Assembly (NCBI GenBank): GCA_022925895.1 | Contig: JAKSYS010000116.1 | Span: 1 to 64,000 of the forward strand | Origin: Fragilaria crotonensis | Lineage: Eukaryota; Bacillariophyta; Fragilariophyceae; Fragilariales; Fragilariaceae | Direction: 5' to 3' | Length of the DNA: 64,000 nt | Part shown: one piece after another, positions 22,719-33,800 of the stretch | Layout of the letters: every line of letters starts with the position of its first letter | Position numbering within the stretch: the stretch's first letter is position 1 | Notes under the pieces: model-generated | What the model was told of the DNA's origin: nothing | What the model saw: the letters and a program-made list of their open reading frames with translations, nothing else | The model's database searches: none | Made by a program: the position numbers and the translations under genes

Positions 22719-24782
22719 GCAACTTCGTTTGTCGTGGCCGGCCGGAGCCACTTCTAGGCACGGACTTTCAGATGCATGAGCACGGCCAGCGGCTACAATC
22801 TTCTCCTTTGCCGCAGTGAAAGTGCCAAATAAGTGATTTGCACCTTTCCAACCAGTTCCTACGGGCGCAGCACCTTCACCGTCTGGCCTAGACACAGATG
22901 TGCAGTGCCTCAGTGCACGGCCATCCCAGCTGATGGCAGTTGCATGAGAAAGCTTTATGGCGATGCCGTTGTAATCCGTACCACATTTCCTCTTGCCGTA
23001 CAAATTTGGAATCAGAAAGTACCAGTTTGATCCACAACCCGGCTTCTCCTCTGTCCATAGACTAAAACCCTGTGAAGCGTCATTCACATCGAAGTGTGAC
23101 GCGTTTCCCAGGTCAACGCTTACATCAATTGTGTACCCAACCCGGAGGCCCTTACCATTTCCATCCATCGGAGCTATTGGCACAAGGGACGAATCGGCTT
23201 CCACGTTCTGAACAACAGAAAGGACATCCGGAAAACAGTAGAGGCCAACAGTGGCAAAGGCCTCGACAAAGCTCCTCAGTAACGGTTGAGGCACCTTATC
23301 GTTTGCAGCGAACCCGACAGTTGTCATTCCATCCAACAGGACACGGGTCCCAATAGCGTGCATTGTACCAACATCCCCGGTATTCTGCCTCGCCGTGCCC
23401 ACCGCTGCTTCTCTCCGAAGGCGAGAATTGTGTTCACTGATCACCTCGATGGAAGCAAGTAGGTCATGCCTGCCCATATGGCAATACCTTGACTCGTGGG
23501 AACCATCAAGAATACTCCTCACCATGATAATTGACTTCCTCCCAACTGCACCAGAACCACTGGGGGCGATGTCGACAATGATATCAACGAATGGGTGTTC
23601 CAACGGGTCAATCGTCCAACAAGTGTCGGGGATTTTCAGGTGCAAGCACCCCGGGGCGTAATGTCGACCACCCACCCTTGCTGAATTCGAGTTGACAAGG
23701 CGGCGATTGTATTCTTGCGCACGGTCAGCAACTGGCCACGCACCCACATCGTGTCCAGCAATAATGTCTGGTGGCATCCGAGGGCCATCATGATCCGCAC
23801 ATTGCGTTGACACGAACACTTCGCGCAGTAACCTTGGTGCTGCTGGATAGTACAAAACTCTCCAGGCAGAGACCCCAGCACTTGTAACGGAAGCAAACCT
23901 CTTCACGTATCCATCCTCTCCAAATTGTAAACGGAAGTCCGACCCCGGTGGAACCTGCACCGACATGTTCGTCCTTAGTCGAAACCAACTCATGTCGAGA
24001 GCAATGCGTGAACCTTCAACACCCTCAGTCTTCCTGCGCCAGTCCCTTGCGCAGTAGAACACTCCCGGCCCCGGCAGGAAAGCAAGGAGAGTCCTGTACT
24101 TGTAGTCGTTGGCATCGTCAAGATCCTCAGGTCCGCTTGCAGGCGCCATAATTACATCATCAGGTCCCAATGCAACAATGTCCGCGTCACCAGTTTTAAA
24201 AGCACTACTTATATTTAAGGTCGCAGCGGCCGTCGGAGTAATCTTTCGGTTACATATCACATCCATGAGAATGAACTCCGAAAGGTACTTCGAAGTGGTG
24301 GCATGTTTCATGAAGACCTCATCCAGTGAGCGCAATTGCGTGATGGCACTGCAATTATCACTAACTTTATAACCGGCTTTCACCTGCTCCGCGTCAGCAA
24401 GCCGAAGGTCCTTGCAGATCGAACAATTAAGCGCATACGATATCCATCTTAAGGGCGTGCCGCATACCTCGACCTCGCCACCAATAGTTCCAGTCAAAGC
24501 TGCAGAACGAAACGCAATCGTAAAATCGGAAGGGGAAAAAATATCCCTCCCATCCAGGGGGAAGCACTTCAGTAGCAGTGCCAACACTTTCGGACCTGAA
24601 GGGAAGTAATTCCTTCTCGCCCGCTTTCGTGGCATCTTGTTACTGAGCCGCTTCCTCGAGGCGGGCACCGCCACCACCCTTGGATTATCCTTCCCGAGGT
24701 TTAGTACAGTAGTGCGACAAATCGACGTCCGACCTCGCATCTTCAACGCATCATTGTCTTCATTCCGAACCAATCCTGACAT
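22710..24782 (-). CDS. Putative 2-oxoglutarate/Fe(II) oxygenase-like protein, MULE cargo, 690 aa
   Basis: A single open frame from ATG 24782 to a stop at 22710 gives 690 residues. The N-terminus is basic (KMPRKRARRNYF near residue 50) and could direct nuclear entry. The C-terminal domain has the spacing of a double-stranded beta-helix oxygenase. H563-x-D565 lies in NASHFDVNDASQGF, an NWYFLIPN strand follows, and the distal H626 is in SWDGRALRHCTS with R632 six residues on, where a 2-oxoglutarate-binding Arg often lies. This is motif reading only; I cannot place it in a named subfamily. The gene lies wholly inside the MULE, is divergent from the Ulp1-like gene, and shares with it a 776-bp intergenic region holding tandem repeats and a 36-bp perfect palindrome. 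The frame is undamaged, unlike the transposase, and a broken relative lies at 17378-19117. If active, it might oxidise nucleic acid bases or protein side chains; that is speculation. Confidence 0.65.
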   Translation of the reverse strand: MSGLVRNEDNDALKMRGRTSICRTTVLNLGKDNPRVVAVPASRKRLSNKMPRKRARRNYFPSGPKVLALLLKCFPLDGRDIFSPSDFTIAFRSAALTGTIGGEVEVCGTPLRWISYALNCSICKDLRLADAEQVKAGYKVSDNCSAITQLRSLDEVFMKHATTSKYLSEFILMDVICNRKITPTAAATLNISSAFKTGDADIVALGPDDVIMAPASGPEDLDDANDYKYRTLLAFLPGPGVFYCARDWRRKTEGVEGSRIALDMSWFRLRTNMSVQVPPGSDFRLQFGEDGYVKRFASVTSAGVSAWRVLYYPAAPRLLREVFVSTQCADHDGPRMPPDIIAGHDVGAWPVADRAQEYNRRLVNSNSARVGGRHYAPGCLHLKIPDTCWTIDPLEHPFVDIIVDIAPSGSGAVGRKSIIMVRSILDGSHESRYCHMGRHDLLASIEVISEHNSRLRREAAVGTARQNTGDVGTMHAIGTRVLLDGMTTVGFAANDKVPQPLLRSFVEAFATVGLYCFPDVLSVVQNVEADSSLVPIAPMDGNGKGLRVGYTIDVSVDLGNASHFDVNDASQGFSLWTEEKPGCGSNWYFLIPNLYGKRKCGTDYNGIAIKLSHATAISWDGRALRHCTSVSRPDGEGAAPVGTGWKGANHLFGTFTAAKEKIVAAGRAHASESPCLEVAPAGHDKRSCPS

Positions 24783-24800
24783 ACTACCGTGAACTCCCAG

Positions 24801-24975
24801 CTAGATGGCAGGCAGAGACAGCGTATCGTCAGTCAGCAGCACAACAAACACGCCCGGCTAGATGGCAGGGAACTGATGATGTGCTTCCAAGCGGATCGAA
24901 TAAATGATGAGCAACGAGCGTCCATGCGCGTCGTCCGTAAGCAGCGCAACAAACACCCCCGGCTAGATGGCAGGG
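24801..24975. repeat. Imperfect tandem repeats upstream of the oxygenase-like gene
   Basis: CTAGATGGCAGG recurs at 24801, 24858 and 24963, followed by related purine-rich segments and preceded in two cases by AGCAACACAACAAACACGCC-like sequence. It sits between 18 and about 190 bp upstream of the start codon at 24782, so it may belong to the promoter. Confidence 0.75.
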
Positions 24976-25115
24976 AAATGATGATGCGCTCCTCAACAAC
25001 AGACGCAATGCTGATCAGCAAGAAGTCAATGTGTGTGAGAGGCAGCGAAGTGTGATCAAGGAAATGCATTTTCGCGCAATTTTGCATTTGGTTGACACCC
25101 TGATGTACTGGCGTA

Positions 25116-25135
25116 CACGTATGTATGCATACGTG
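25116..25135. promoter_or_regulatory. Inverted repeat CACGTATG-TATG-CATACGTG
   Basis: Eight-base arms around a 4-nt loop lie between the divergent oxygenase-like and Ulp1-like genes. It could be a factor-binding site or a hairpin. Function is inferred from position only. Confidence 0.4.
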
Positions 25136-25201
25136 GTGTAGTATGACGTTGTCATTGCGCGCGTGCAAGACGTCAAAAAATTCATACATGCCACAGTTCA
25201 T

Positions 25202-25237
25202 TAAGTGTCTATTCTTGCGCGCAAGAATAGACACTTA
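25202..25237. promoter_or_regulatory. Perfect 36-bp palindrome between divergent MULE genes
   Basis: The half-site TAAGTGTCTATTCTTGCG is followed at once by its exact reverse complement, with no spacer. It lies about midway between the two divergent genes of the MULE. Perfect symmetry of this length suggests either a dimer-binding site or a recent inverted duplication. Confidence 0.6.
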
Positions 25238-25558
25238 GGGAGTATCTGAACAGATTTGTACCATACCGGTAGTAATACAACAGCAATGCGGTTTCCAATA
25301 TACAGTAAAGTATTTCATAAGGATGCAGTGCCGTTTATAACAGTTTTTAAGGAGTGATGCCAATGTAGTACAAATACAGCATAGCTACTACTTCTTCATC
25401 GTCTTCTCAAAGCATTGTTTCCTTTTGTCGTCAAATACTGATCAGAACACGATAAACCATGGCAAAGAAGGCAAAGAAATGCTTTCAGGCGATCCCGCTT
25501 TTCGGGATGGATATCTCCAAGTAGCGAGGATATTTCTGCACTACCGCGTAATGCTTGG

Positions 25559-26584
25559 TTGAGCACGTTGCTGTTGGACTGCATACTGCAGCGATCTGCG
25601 CCGCCGGTGGATGTGACATCCACTGACACTTTTCATATTGGGAGTCTTGGCACCCGAACTTACATCCAGTCATGTAACGATCTGATCACGTATGTACCCA
25701 ATGGACCCGACGCGGTTCAAGTGGGGAGGGCAAACCGACGAAAAGTTTCACGCATTCGTGCATCTTTGCAATCTTGTTTCCGATCCCGTCCCGTCAGCAG
25801 GCTCCTTATACCGATTGTCTTGGTACACCACTTTTTTGTGCTTTGCTTGGATTGTTCGTTCTCTAGTCGAGAATTTATTACCAATTTGACAATTTACGAT
25901 TCCCTGCAACGCCGCACTCGTCAAATTAATCCCGACGTCGCAACCATCGTAAAGGAAGTCAACTACTTCGTGCGATTCTACATTCTTCAAGAGGAGGAAC
26001 ATGAGCACCTTCGACTGACGGATGAGGCCTTGTTTAAGCGAGTGGAGTATGGAGAATGTCCACGTCAGTTCAACGGATTTGATTGCGGTTTATTTGCAGT
26101 TGGCATCGTTTTGCACCTTGTCGAGGGTAAGGTGATCACGATGGAAACGTTTACTCAACAAGACATCACCGGTTTGCGGGCTAAACTGACGGCCGTGTTT
26201 GGGGGAGAGGGCACCGGATTAGGGACGACAAGTCAGGTTGTCCGCGCCTGCTTCCCAAAACTGAATGGAAGTAGCATCCTTGATACTTTTGGTGTGGAGG
26301 TACTGGACGTGCCTGCCGCGGAAGTACACCAAGTCAGGTCGGCGGGCGGCAGTTCGATTACGGAGGAGGTGGAAACTGCTGTGAACAAGGAAAACACGAT
26401 GGATACTGCTGGCCATTCGGGAAGTGACGAAGACATGGAAACCGCTGTGGAAAAGTGCGCATCGCTACTTGCTGCTACTGACGATGATTCGGCGAATGGC
26501 AACGAGGATGCGCTTAGTTATCACACTTGCGAGGACAGCGAGAGCAGTAGTGAGCTTAAGGATGATAATGTTACAGATTTTTGA
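25559..26584 (+). CDS. Ulp1/SENP-like C48 cysteine protease, MULE cargo
   Basis: The protein would cleave SUMO- or ubiquitin-like conjugates. The catalytic arrangement is visible: a His in LVHHFFVLCLD, an Asp in TIYDSLQRR, and the oxyanion Gln and nucleophile Cys in RQFNGFDCGLFAVGIVLHL (Cys codon 26084-26086). The Trp that usually follows the His is Phe. The C-terminal third is acidic low-complexity sequence. The N-terminal boundary is uncertain: a second open frame (25692-25889) overlaps, and the first 60 residues show no family motif. The stop at 26582-26584 is followed closely by transposase coding sequence in a shifted frame, so protease and transposase may once have formed one reading frame. 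MULEs carrying Ulp1-like genes are established in plants. Confidence 0.7.
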   Translation: MSTLLLDCILQRSAPPVDVTSTDTFHIGSLGTRTYIQSCNDLITYVPNGPDAVQVGRANRRKVSRIRASLQSCFRSRPVSRLLIPIVLVHHFFVLCLDCSFSSREFITNLTIYDSLQRRTRQINPDVATIVKEVNYFVRFYILQEEEHEHLRLTDEALFKRVEYGECPRQFNGFDCGLFAVGIVLHLVEGKVITMETFTQQDITGLRAKLTAVFGGEGTGLGTTSQVVRACFPKLNGSSILDTFGVEVLDVPAAEVHQVRSAGGSSITEEVETAVNKENTMDTAGHSGSDEDMETAVEKCASLLAATDDDSANGNEDALSYHTCEDSESSSELKDDNVTDF

Positions 26585-26589
26585 ACAGG

Positions 26590-28584
26590 AAATGAAGGGA
26601 GCAATCTGGCAAAGCCAGTGCCCGTCAACAAGTCTCCTGACGTATTGTTCTATGACATAATGAGGGACGCGAAGGTGGATTGCTTTGCGACGTTGGAAGA
26701 GGTGATGCCATTAATTGAAACGTATGAGATTCGGTCAGAAATCACTTGCGGGTGCAACGCTCACTCGAAATCAATTTAAGCAGTTCCAATGTCGGGAGCA
26801 TGTCAAATGTCCATTCCAAATTTTAATATCGAGGCGGCGATCTGACGGCAGGTTTGGCGTGTCGAAGATTAAGGGTTTGCATGGCGACGTGCGACGAGCT
26901 CCGCTCGCGGCTGATGGGCGGCATTGGAAGAAGCGACATCCGAACCTGCATGGAATTATTGGTCAGGTGGTTCAAACAAAGGAAGGAACACCGACACCGG
27001 CAGACGTTCAGAAGACGGCTGCGACACGTTCTGGTCTGATTGTGCCGTACATGACTGCGTACCGAGCACTGACCCATGAAACAAGCGCTCAAAAGGCTGC
27101 AACGTTGAAAAACTTCGAGATGATTGTCCCTTTTTTGGAAGCGTTGAAGAGCTGTAACCCTGATTCCATTATTGGATGCGAGAGGGATAAGGACATGAGG
27201 GTCGTTGAGCTGCATGTTTTCCCCGGGATCATGAACCGAGCGCTGAAGTTTGTGCGCCCGGTACTGTCTTTGGATGCCGCCCACCTGAAGAGTGTGTTCA
27301 AAGGCACTCTGTACGTTGCATCAGTTCTGACGGGTAGCAATGATATCTTCCCAATTGGATTCATGATCTCGGCAGGCAATGAGGATGGTGCTTCGTGGCG
27401 AAAGATGCTTCGTTATCTGAAGAAAGCGTGCCCAATCATTGGAGAGCAGGTGTACGGGAATGTTGACGTGGATGGGGTCGCGAGGCCCCCATTTCTGTTC
27501 ATTTCTGACCGAGACAAGGGTCTGAAACCGGCGTTGAAAGCAGTGTTCCCTGATAATTTTGAGATGAGCTGCGCAAAACACATCGAGGGCAACGTGGCGC
27601 AGAAGTTTGGCAAGCAGTGTTCCAAATATGTATTGGCAATTGCAAAAACATTTTCGACAAGAAATTCTAGTCGCTTATTTGAGGAGGTACGCAGGATTAA
27701 GCCGGAAGCTGCAACGTATCTGGATGAAATCACGGACAAGGATCGTGTTCTGTGGCGGACCACTCAGTGGTACTCATCTTCTACCGCCGTTGTCATTCCA
27801 CCAAGGTATGGAATTGTGACGTCGAACACAAGTGAGGCAGTGAACAATATGTTCTCTGAAGCTAGAGACCTGGGGTGGTTAGAGTGTGTGAACAAACTCA
27901 TCGACATCATGTCGACAAGGATATACGTGTGCAGAAAGAAGTACAGTGAACGTGAGGGGTCCGAAGTGGTGCCTAGAGTTGCGCAGATAATGAAGGTTAG
28001 GTGGGATGCAGCTGCTAGCATGACGGTTGTCGAGTTGGAAAGTGGATGCGGTGACTTTAAGGTCGTAGAACCATCATCACTTGCGGAGGATGACCTTGCT
28101 GAGAATACAGTACGATCGTCAGCAGGATACCTGGACCAAAACCGCATCAACATAGTAAAGCCAGACCTTCAATGGTGCAGCTGCGGTGTCTGGCAAGACT
28201 TCTTGTACCCCTGTCGACATGCGTGTGCAGTCTTCAGGAAATGGAAAGAAAAGACTTCACCTATGTCATCGGCAATTTGGTGCATCCCTACTACAGTTTC
28301 GAGTTTGTACAAAACACGTTCAGGAGCAACGTCTTCCCGTCTGCTTGGAAACACTCGAATATGATGGCGTGACGAAGGAACCAGCATTGCCAAAGCGACA
28401 GGCGGGACGCCCGAAGACAAAACGAATTCGCAGACGAAGTAAATTTGTCGAATTGAAGCAGTCGCCTGTAACATGTTCCATCTGTGGGAAAAGGGTCACA
28501 ACCGACGAAGTTGTGTTCCGTCTGTGCAGAAAGGTGCCAAGTCCAACGAAATTGCCCCAGTCTCTAATAGTGTCTAAAAGATAA
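26590..28584 (+). pseudogene. MURA transposase of the MULE, frameshifted
   Basis: The longest frame (26715-28364, 549 codons) has the DDE transposase core: SLDAAHLKSVFKGTLYVASV (first Asp), LFISDRDKGLKPAL (second Asp), and a helix with NTSEAVNNMFSEA. Next comes a SWIM zinc finger, CSCGVWQDFLYPCRHACAVF, near 28178-28237. The upstream part (FYDIMRDAKVDCFATLEEVM, near 26650) is in another frame, with a shift near 26715. After the SWIM finger the coding signal shifts near 28250 and again near 28330, continuing YYSFEFVQNTF and then GRPKTKRIRRRSK and CSICGKR to a stop at 28584. These parts match the usual MURA order, including the GRPK-R and zinc-knuckle-like tail. The transposase would bind the terminal repeats and catalyse excision; this copy is damaged. 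Confidence 0.8.
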
Positions 28585-29172
28585 TAGGTAATGACAATTT
28601 TAGTGTGCGTAACAACTATATGCGTCATGTTGCATTCGATGAGGGTGACGACAAGCGGCTGGATTTAGGTTCATGTACTTCTCAGATGAACATTATGGTA
28701 CTGTATACCAAAGGTGCGTAGACTACTGTATCAGGTTCAGTTGATTCAAATGCATCGCCCACAATGGTCAATTTGAATTTGAACGTTCAACACAGACGAA
28801 GCACAACGCAAATAATGACCACACTACAAGAGTGATAACAACTACCACATTAGCGCAATCAAACTGAGAGGTACAAGAGATTGAAACAAAATGACAGAGA
28901 AAGAGGTTGTGGTGCAAGGTTGGCCATTCTTCATTTATGACATTGGCTACAATACGGTGTACCATGTTATCTGTGGAGAGAAGATGTGGCTGGCGACAAA
29001 ATGTGTTACTATATCACGTTTGCGTGATATAGTAATATATGAACAAATGTATGCGTGATATTGTAAACGTCAAAAACAAATCGGTGATATAGTAAGATGT
29101 AAAGTTGTATATAGAGGGTCATTGTACTATATTGAAAAGTGGCTGAAAAATACGCGATATTGTAATTTCCCC
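28554..29172 (-). repeat. Right terminal inverted repeat of the MULE
   Basis: About 619 bp, the inverted counterpart of 22106-22718, with the same set of ATATCACG motifs near its outer end (hairpin near 29006-29034). A 65-codon frame with one hydrophobic segment is preserved in both copies (22313-22510 plus, 28768-28965 minus). Confidence 0.9.
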
Positions 29173-29181
29173 CTTTAAAAT

Positions 29182-30802
29182 GTGAGTGCTAAATATTTTA
29201 CAATCATTAATCCCCGTCCACTAACCATATGTATTGAATCCATTTTATTTTTTAAAAGTCACCATATACCACCTTGTGATGCATTCTTGAAGCCTCGTCC
29301 ATTCTGTCACTCAGTGGTATACCAAGTTCCAGAGCCTAGTGGCCTTGATGATGTGCATACAGCAATGGACTGGAGTCAGTCAATCTATCAAGTGGACCTG
29401 ATGTTCTATGAATTGACCCACCATCAATGCAACAGGACAAAGCAGATGACGTTGATTTGAATCCAGATCCATTTGTCAGAAGTTGCTTGGTATTCATTTT
29501 TATGAGCTTGTCAGGAAATATTGCCCCAACTTCCTGATAACTTGATCATCCCTGAGGAGTATGCTGGTTGTGACCAAAGCTTGTAGTGCTTGTTATCCCT
29601 GGGAGATACACAAGTGGTGATGCACAGTTTTTGATTTGCCGAACCTCAAGATCATGGCACTACGCTCCGGGTCTTTTTCATGTATATGAATTGCAATGAT
29701 GACGATAGCACTCTTGTCCCTAGATTCTCAAACTTTTTGTCTCGTGGAAAGATGATACGATGGCATCAGCATGAAAGATTGTGATAGAACCAGGTGGTAC
29801 AGTGTTCTTCAATTCATCAACTTACGAATCCCGTCGCGGTACTTTCAGTAACTGTAGATTTCGTGCCAACAGCTCATTGAGGAAAAAATACTTGGAAAAC
29901 CGACCGACGGATGGGCAATTGAGCGTATGCAGGAACTCATTTCATACGCACCTATGACATATATATATATATGACTAGTGGGTGCCTCACATTTGATCGG
30001 AGTGTCTACTACAGGAAACTGGAAACTGGACGTACAGTACCCCCAACCTGGTCGTACTCCGTACCACTACTTTTTTCCCCTACAGTATGCAGTACCATGG
30101 TACCAACGTAGGAAACTTCATGAAGTACAGTACCAGGTACATGGTACTTATCATGCCCCAGTATTGCAGTTCATCGCACGGTATATTTTACAGTAGCATT
30201 TGTCAAGCAACCTGTTCACAGCAAATTCAATGAGTATTCCATCCAGTAACTTTGAATTCGTACAGTATTGTAGTTCAGTAACGTAACACACTGTCGTTTC
30301 AACATAAATTACCGTCCGTTTATGTACTGTAGACCTGTAGTACATGTAATCCACGTAACAGTGCAACATTTGATCCAGTACCCCAGAGTGGTCATACTCC
30401 GTAACAGACGCACGCACACACACACACACACACACAATTAATTTATAATATAGTAGGATAGGATATACTCGTACATACACAAATTATGTGAAAATAGGTA
30501 GGTGCGAATGAATACCCGCAGTTTTCGTTCAACCGCTGCGCTCGCGAACAGTACACGCATATATTACTGGTAGTACTCGGACCTCGGACTACTTGCGTAC
30601 TCATAGTACGGTAATCTATGATAGTTATCCATGTAAAAATGTACACTACCTGTAGCTGTTCTGTAAGAAAACTACTGTACCCGTAAAACACACTCCATTC
30701 TCATATATGTGTTCACTTTGTGCGAATGCCTGCGATTTACATACATGTACTTGTTGGAAAGAGAGTCCGGCATTGCGTGCAAGCACACCTTAACAAACGA
30801 AC
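29182..30802. other. Intergenic stretch with possible gene remnants and GTAC-rich DNA
   Basis: A 92-codon frame at 29182-29460 and fragments to about 29800 have amino-acid-like composition but no recognisable family; they may be a decayed gene. From 30020 to 30200 the DNA is dense in GTAC palindromes. An (AC)n microsatellite occupies 30411-30436. Confidence 0.5.
30411..30436. repeat. (AC)n microsatellite
   Basis: A short CA dinucleotide run follows CGCACG in the intergenic region. Confidence 0.9.
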
Positions 30803-33800
30803 ATGGCAGCAACGCATCGCCGTGGCCTTCAAGGTCGCAATAACAATCCATTTACAAAAGACGAAGGCCGCAGACTTCATTACAAGGGAGATTCCCGCCA
30901 TGGACCACAAACGACCAAGTTCCCAACCAATCATCGCCCAATGCATATGGCAGCGTTGGCTTGCTGCGGACTTTTCCTGTTGATCATCTTCGTCCCGTGG
31001 AGTACCACTCCATCGTCTGACAATAGCATATCTCCTCGACTACAAGATTTCATGTCAAAGCAATCTAGTATTCTTCCAACGTCGCAACCGACACCTGACC
31101 CTGGTTACAAACCTAAATTGAAAGACGACGAACCCAAACGAAACCCCTACGATCGACCAGCAGAGCATACGGAGGAGGTTGAGGAGGTGCGCGAAGGACA
31201 AGAAAGATGACTCCGAGGACAATGCTCATGCCAACTACGACCAACCCGATCCCGTCGACGCAGGAGTGCGCGTCCAGGACGTAGGAGAAGGTAAGGCCGA
31301 AGATGAGGCTCACGAGGATACAGGCGATGAGGCTGACAAGGAGACAGGAGATGAGGCTGACAAGGAGACAGGAGATGAGGCTGACAAGGAGACAGGAGAA
31401 GAGACTGACAAGGAGACAGGAGATGAGACTGACGAGGAGACAGGAGATAATATTGGAGATGAGGAAGGAGATAAGGCAGGAGATGAGGCAGTTGTGAAGA
31501 CAGGAGATAAGGTAGGAGATGAGGCAGCAGAGGAGGCAGGAGCTGATGCAGAAGAAGAGGCAGAAGATAAGGAAGAAGCCGAGACAGGAGGAGAGACAGG
31601 AGATAAGGAAGGAGAAAACGCAGGAGATAAAATGGGAGATGAGGCAGAAGGGGAGACAGGTGATAAGGTAGAAGATGCAGAAGAAGAGACCGGAGAGAAG
31701 GTAGGAGGTGCGACAGACGAGGAGACAGGAGAAAAGGTGGGAGATGAGGCCGAAGAGGAGACTGGTGACAAGGTAGGAGATGAGGCCGACGAGGAGACTG
31801 GTGACAAGGTAGGAGATGAGGCCGACGAGGAGACTGGTGACAAGGTAGGAGATGAGGCCGACGAGGAGACTGGTGACAAGGTAGGAGATGAGGCCGACGA
31901 AGAGACTGGTGACAAGGTAGGAGATGAGGCCGACGAAGAGACTGGTGACAAGGTAGGAGATGAGGCCGACGAGGAGACTGGTGACAAGGTAGGAGATGAG
32001 GCCGACGAGGAGACTGGTGACAAGGTAGGAGATGAGGCCGACGAGGAGACAGGTGACAAGGTAGGAGATGAGGCCGACGAGGCGACTGGTGACACGCTAG
32101 GAGATGAGGCCGACGAGGAGACTGGTGACAAGGTAGGAGATGAGGCCGACGAAGAGACTGGTGACAAGGTAGGAGATGAGGCCGACGAGGAGACTGGTGA
32201 CAAGGTAGGAGATGAGGCCGAAGAGGAGACTGGTGACAAGGTAGGTGATGAGGCAGCTTCAGTAGATGAGGCTGGAGGTGAGATTGAAGAAGGGGGAGAA
32301 GGCACAAGCGCGGAAAGGAATTACGCATTGACCGTAGCTGCAGAAGAGGATGCCGACGAAGGAGACGAATCGGCCATGTCGACGGACGGTGGGAATGGCG
32401 TTCTTAAAAACTCAACAAATTCGACCTGGGTCGATTCCAATAGCACCATGGGTGGTGATTCGGAGGATGAACGAGTAGACGAAGTTAACTATCTCGGTTC
32501 TTCCGCCGATGACGCTGATGCTGGCGAAGTTGAAGATGAGGACGCCAGCGCAACTGGCAAGAAGCCAGACAAGGTTGGTATCGCCCCTGCGAAGAAGCCA
32601 TCTACAAGGTCCTTCGCCAATGAGACGCAGCATGCTGACGAGGAAGGGCCAGACGTGTCAGATGGTGAGAATACGGCTGAACCAGACGTTGAGGAAACAA
32701 GCGGCAACGAGATTGCCGATGAGGGAGAGACTGGTGGCGAAGTTGGCGGTATCCCCGGTAGTGACTCAGATCCAGTCACATTCGAGTCAGGAGCTATTGA
32801 GAATCAAAATGCAAGTGTGTCATGGTCTTATGTTACGACAAAGATGGCTGATGAGAGGGATGAAAACTCCCCTGACCGTGACGAAAGTGTTATATCCCTG
32901 CACGAGCGGAATTACATCGAATCCGAACTTCCAGAAGCGGACTCAGAATTCTCAGGAAACGTATCGGAAGCGCTAGCTTCGAGTGGAAATAGGACAGGGA
33001 TTGTCGACGCAGCGGATGTGCAATCCGGCGAGGTTGGTAGCCTCATGGAAGACGATAATATAACCCGATCGTCTAGTATCGATTTTGAGACAATGATAAG
33101 CGGGCAAGCCAGCGAAACGACCCCAACAGATGGTGATATCGATGACGTGTCTGATGTTGATGCGGAGCCAATCCTCGATCGCCTCGCCAACAACACTGTC
33201 GATGAGGACTGAACACGACGAAAACTGGATTGAAGGGGACGAAGACTGGTGGCGGAGAGATAAAGAGTATGGACACAGCACCATCAACAAGAAGGGGTTC
33301 GCAGAGCCGTCCAGGTCCCCCGACCAAGACTGGTATTCATTAAACGTGACGTCAGGCGAAAATGAGCTGGGAAACAGTAGCTCTTTTGATGGTAGCTTGG
33401 TGGAGGCGAAGATGGTGCCGAAATCGCCAGATGATGAGTCTGGCGTACTTGAGGAGGATTCAGCGCCGGGAGATGCAACAGTCAATAAAACCTTCAAAGT
33501 TAGTGGATCAGAGATGAACGAAGATGAAGCAGGGGTACTAAGCAATAATTTAATGCTTTCGGACGCAACAGGCCTGACTGTGGACTCCATCGAGCACACA
33601 CCTCCAGGGAATGAAGACGTCGACACCACCAATTCTACGATGCACACTCCTGGTTTATTAACCATGGATTCGAAAGGGGTCTACGAGGTGGATGCCAATG
33701 TGGCTGTGCCCGATGACGTTGATAGTGACAAGTCAATGGTAGGGGTTGAAGGAACTGCGGAGGAATCTCAGCGAGAAGAATTGTCGGAGGACAAGGAACC

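Larger units (their letters stand above)
22106..29172. mobile_element. Mutator-like element (MULE), 7067 bp, with three genes
   Basis: The element starts GGGGAAATTAC and ends GTAATTTCCCC, and is flanked by a perfect 9-bp duplication CTTTAAAAT (22097-22105 and 29173-29181), the size typical of Mutator superfamily insertions. Long terminal inverted repeats span about 22106-22718 and 28554-29172. Inside are a minus-strand gene for a 690-aa oxygenase-like protein, a plus-strand Ulp1-like cysteine protease, and a plus-strand MURA transposase with a SWIM zinc finger. The transposase frame is damaged, so this copy may no longer move alone. Ulp1-like cargo is known in plant MULEs; an oxygenase-like cargo is unusual. 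Confidence 0.93.

Noticed and set aside
31147-32328. Long minus-strand open frames (up to 393 codons) opposite the acidic repeat gene
   Set aside because: The 36-bp unit is a multiple of three, so several frames stay open on both strands. The encoded Pro/His/Leu and Ser/Pro repeats have no independent support.
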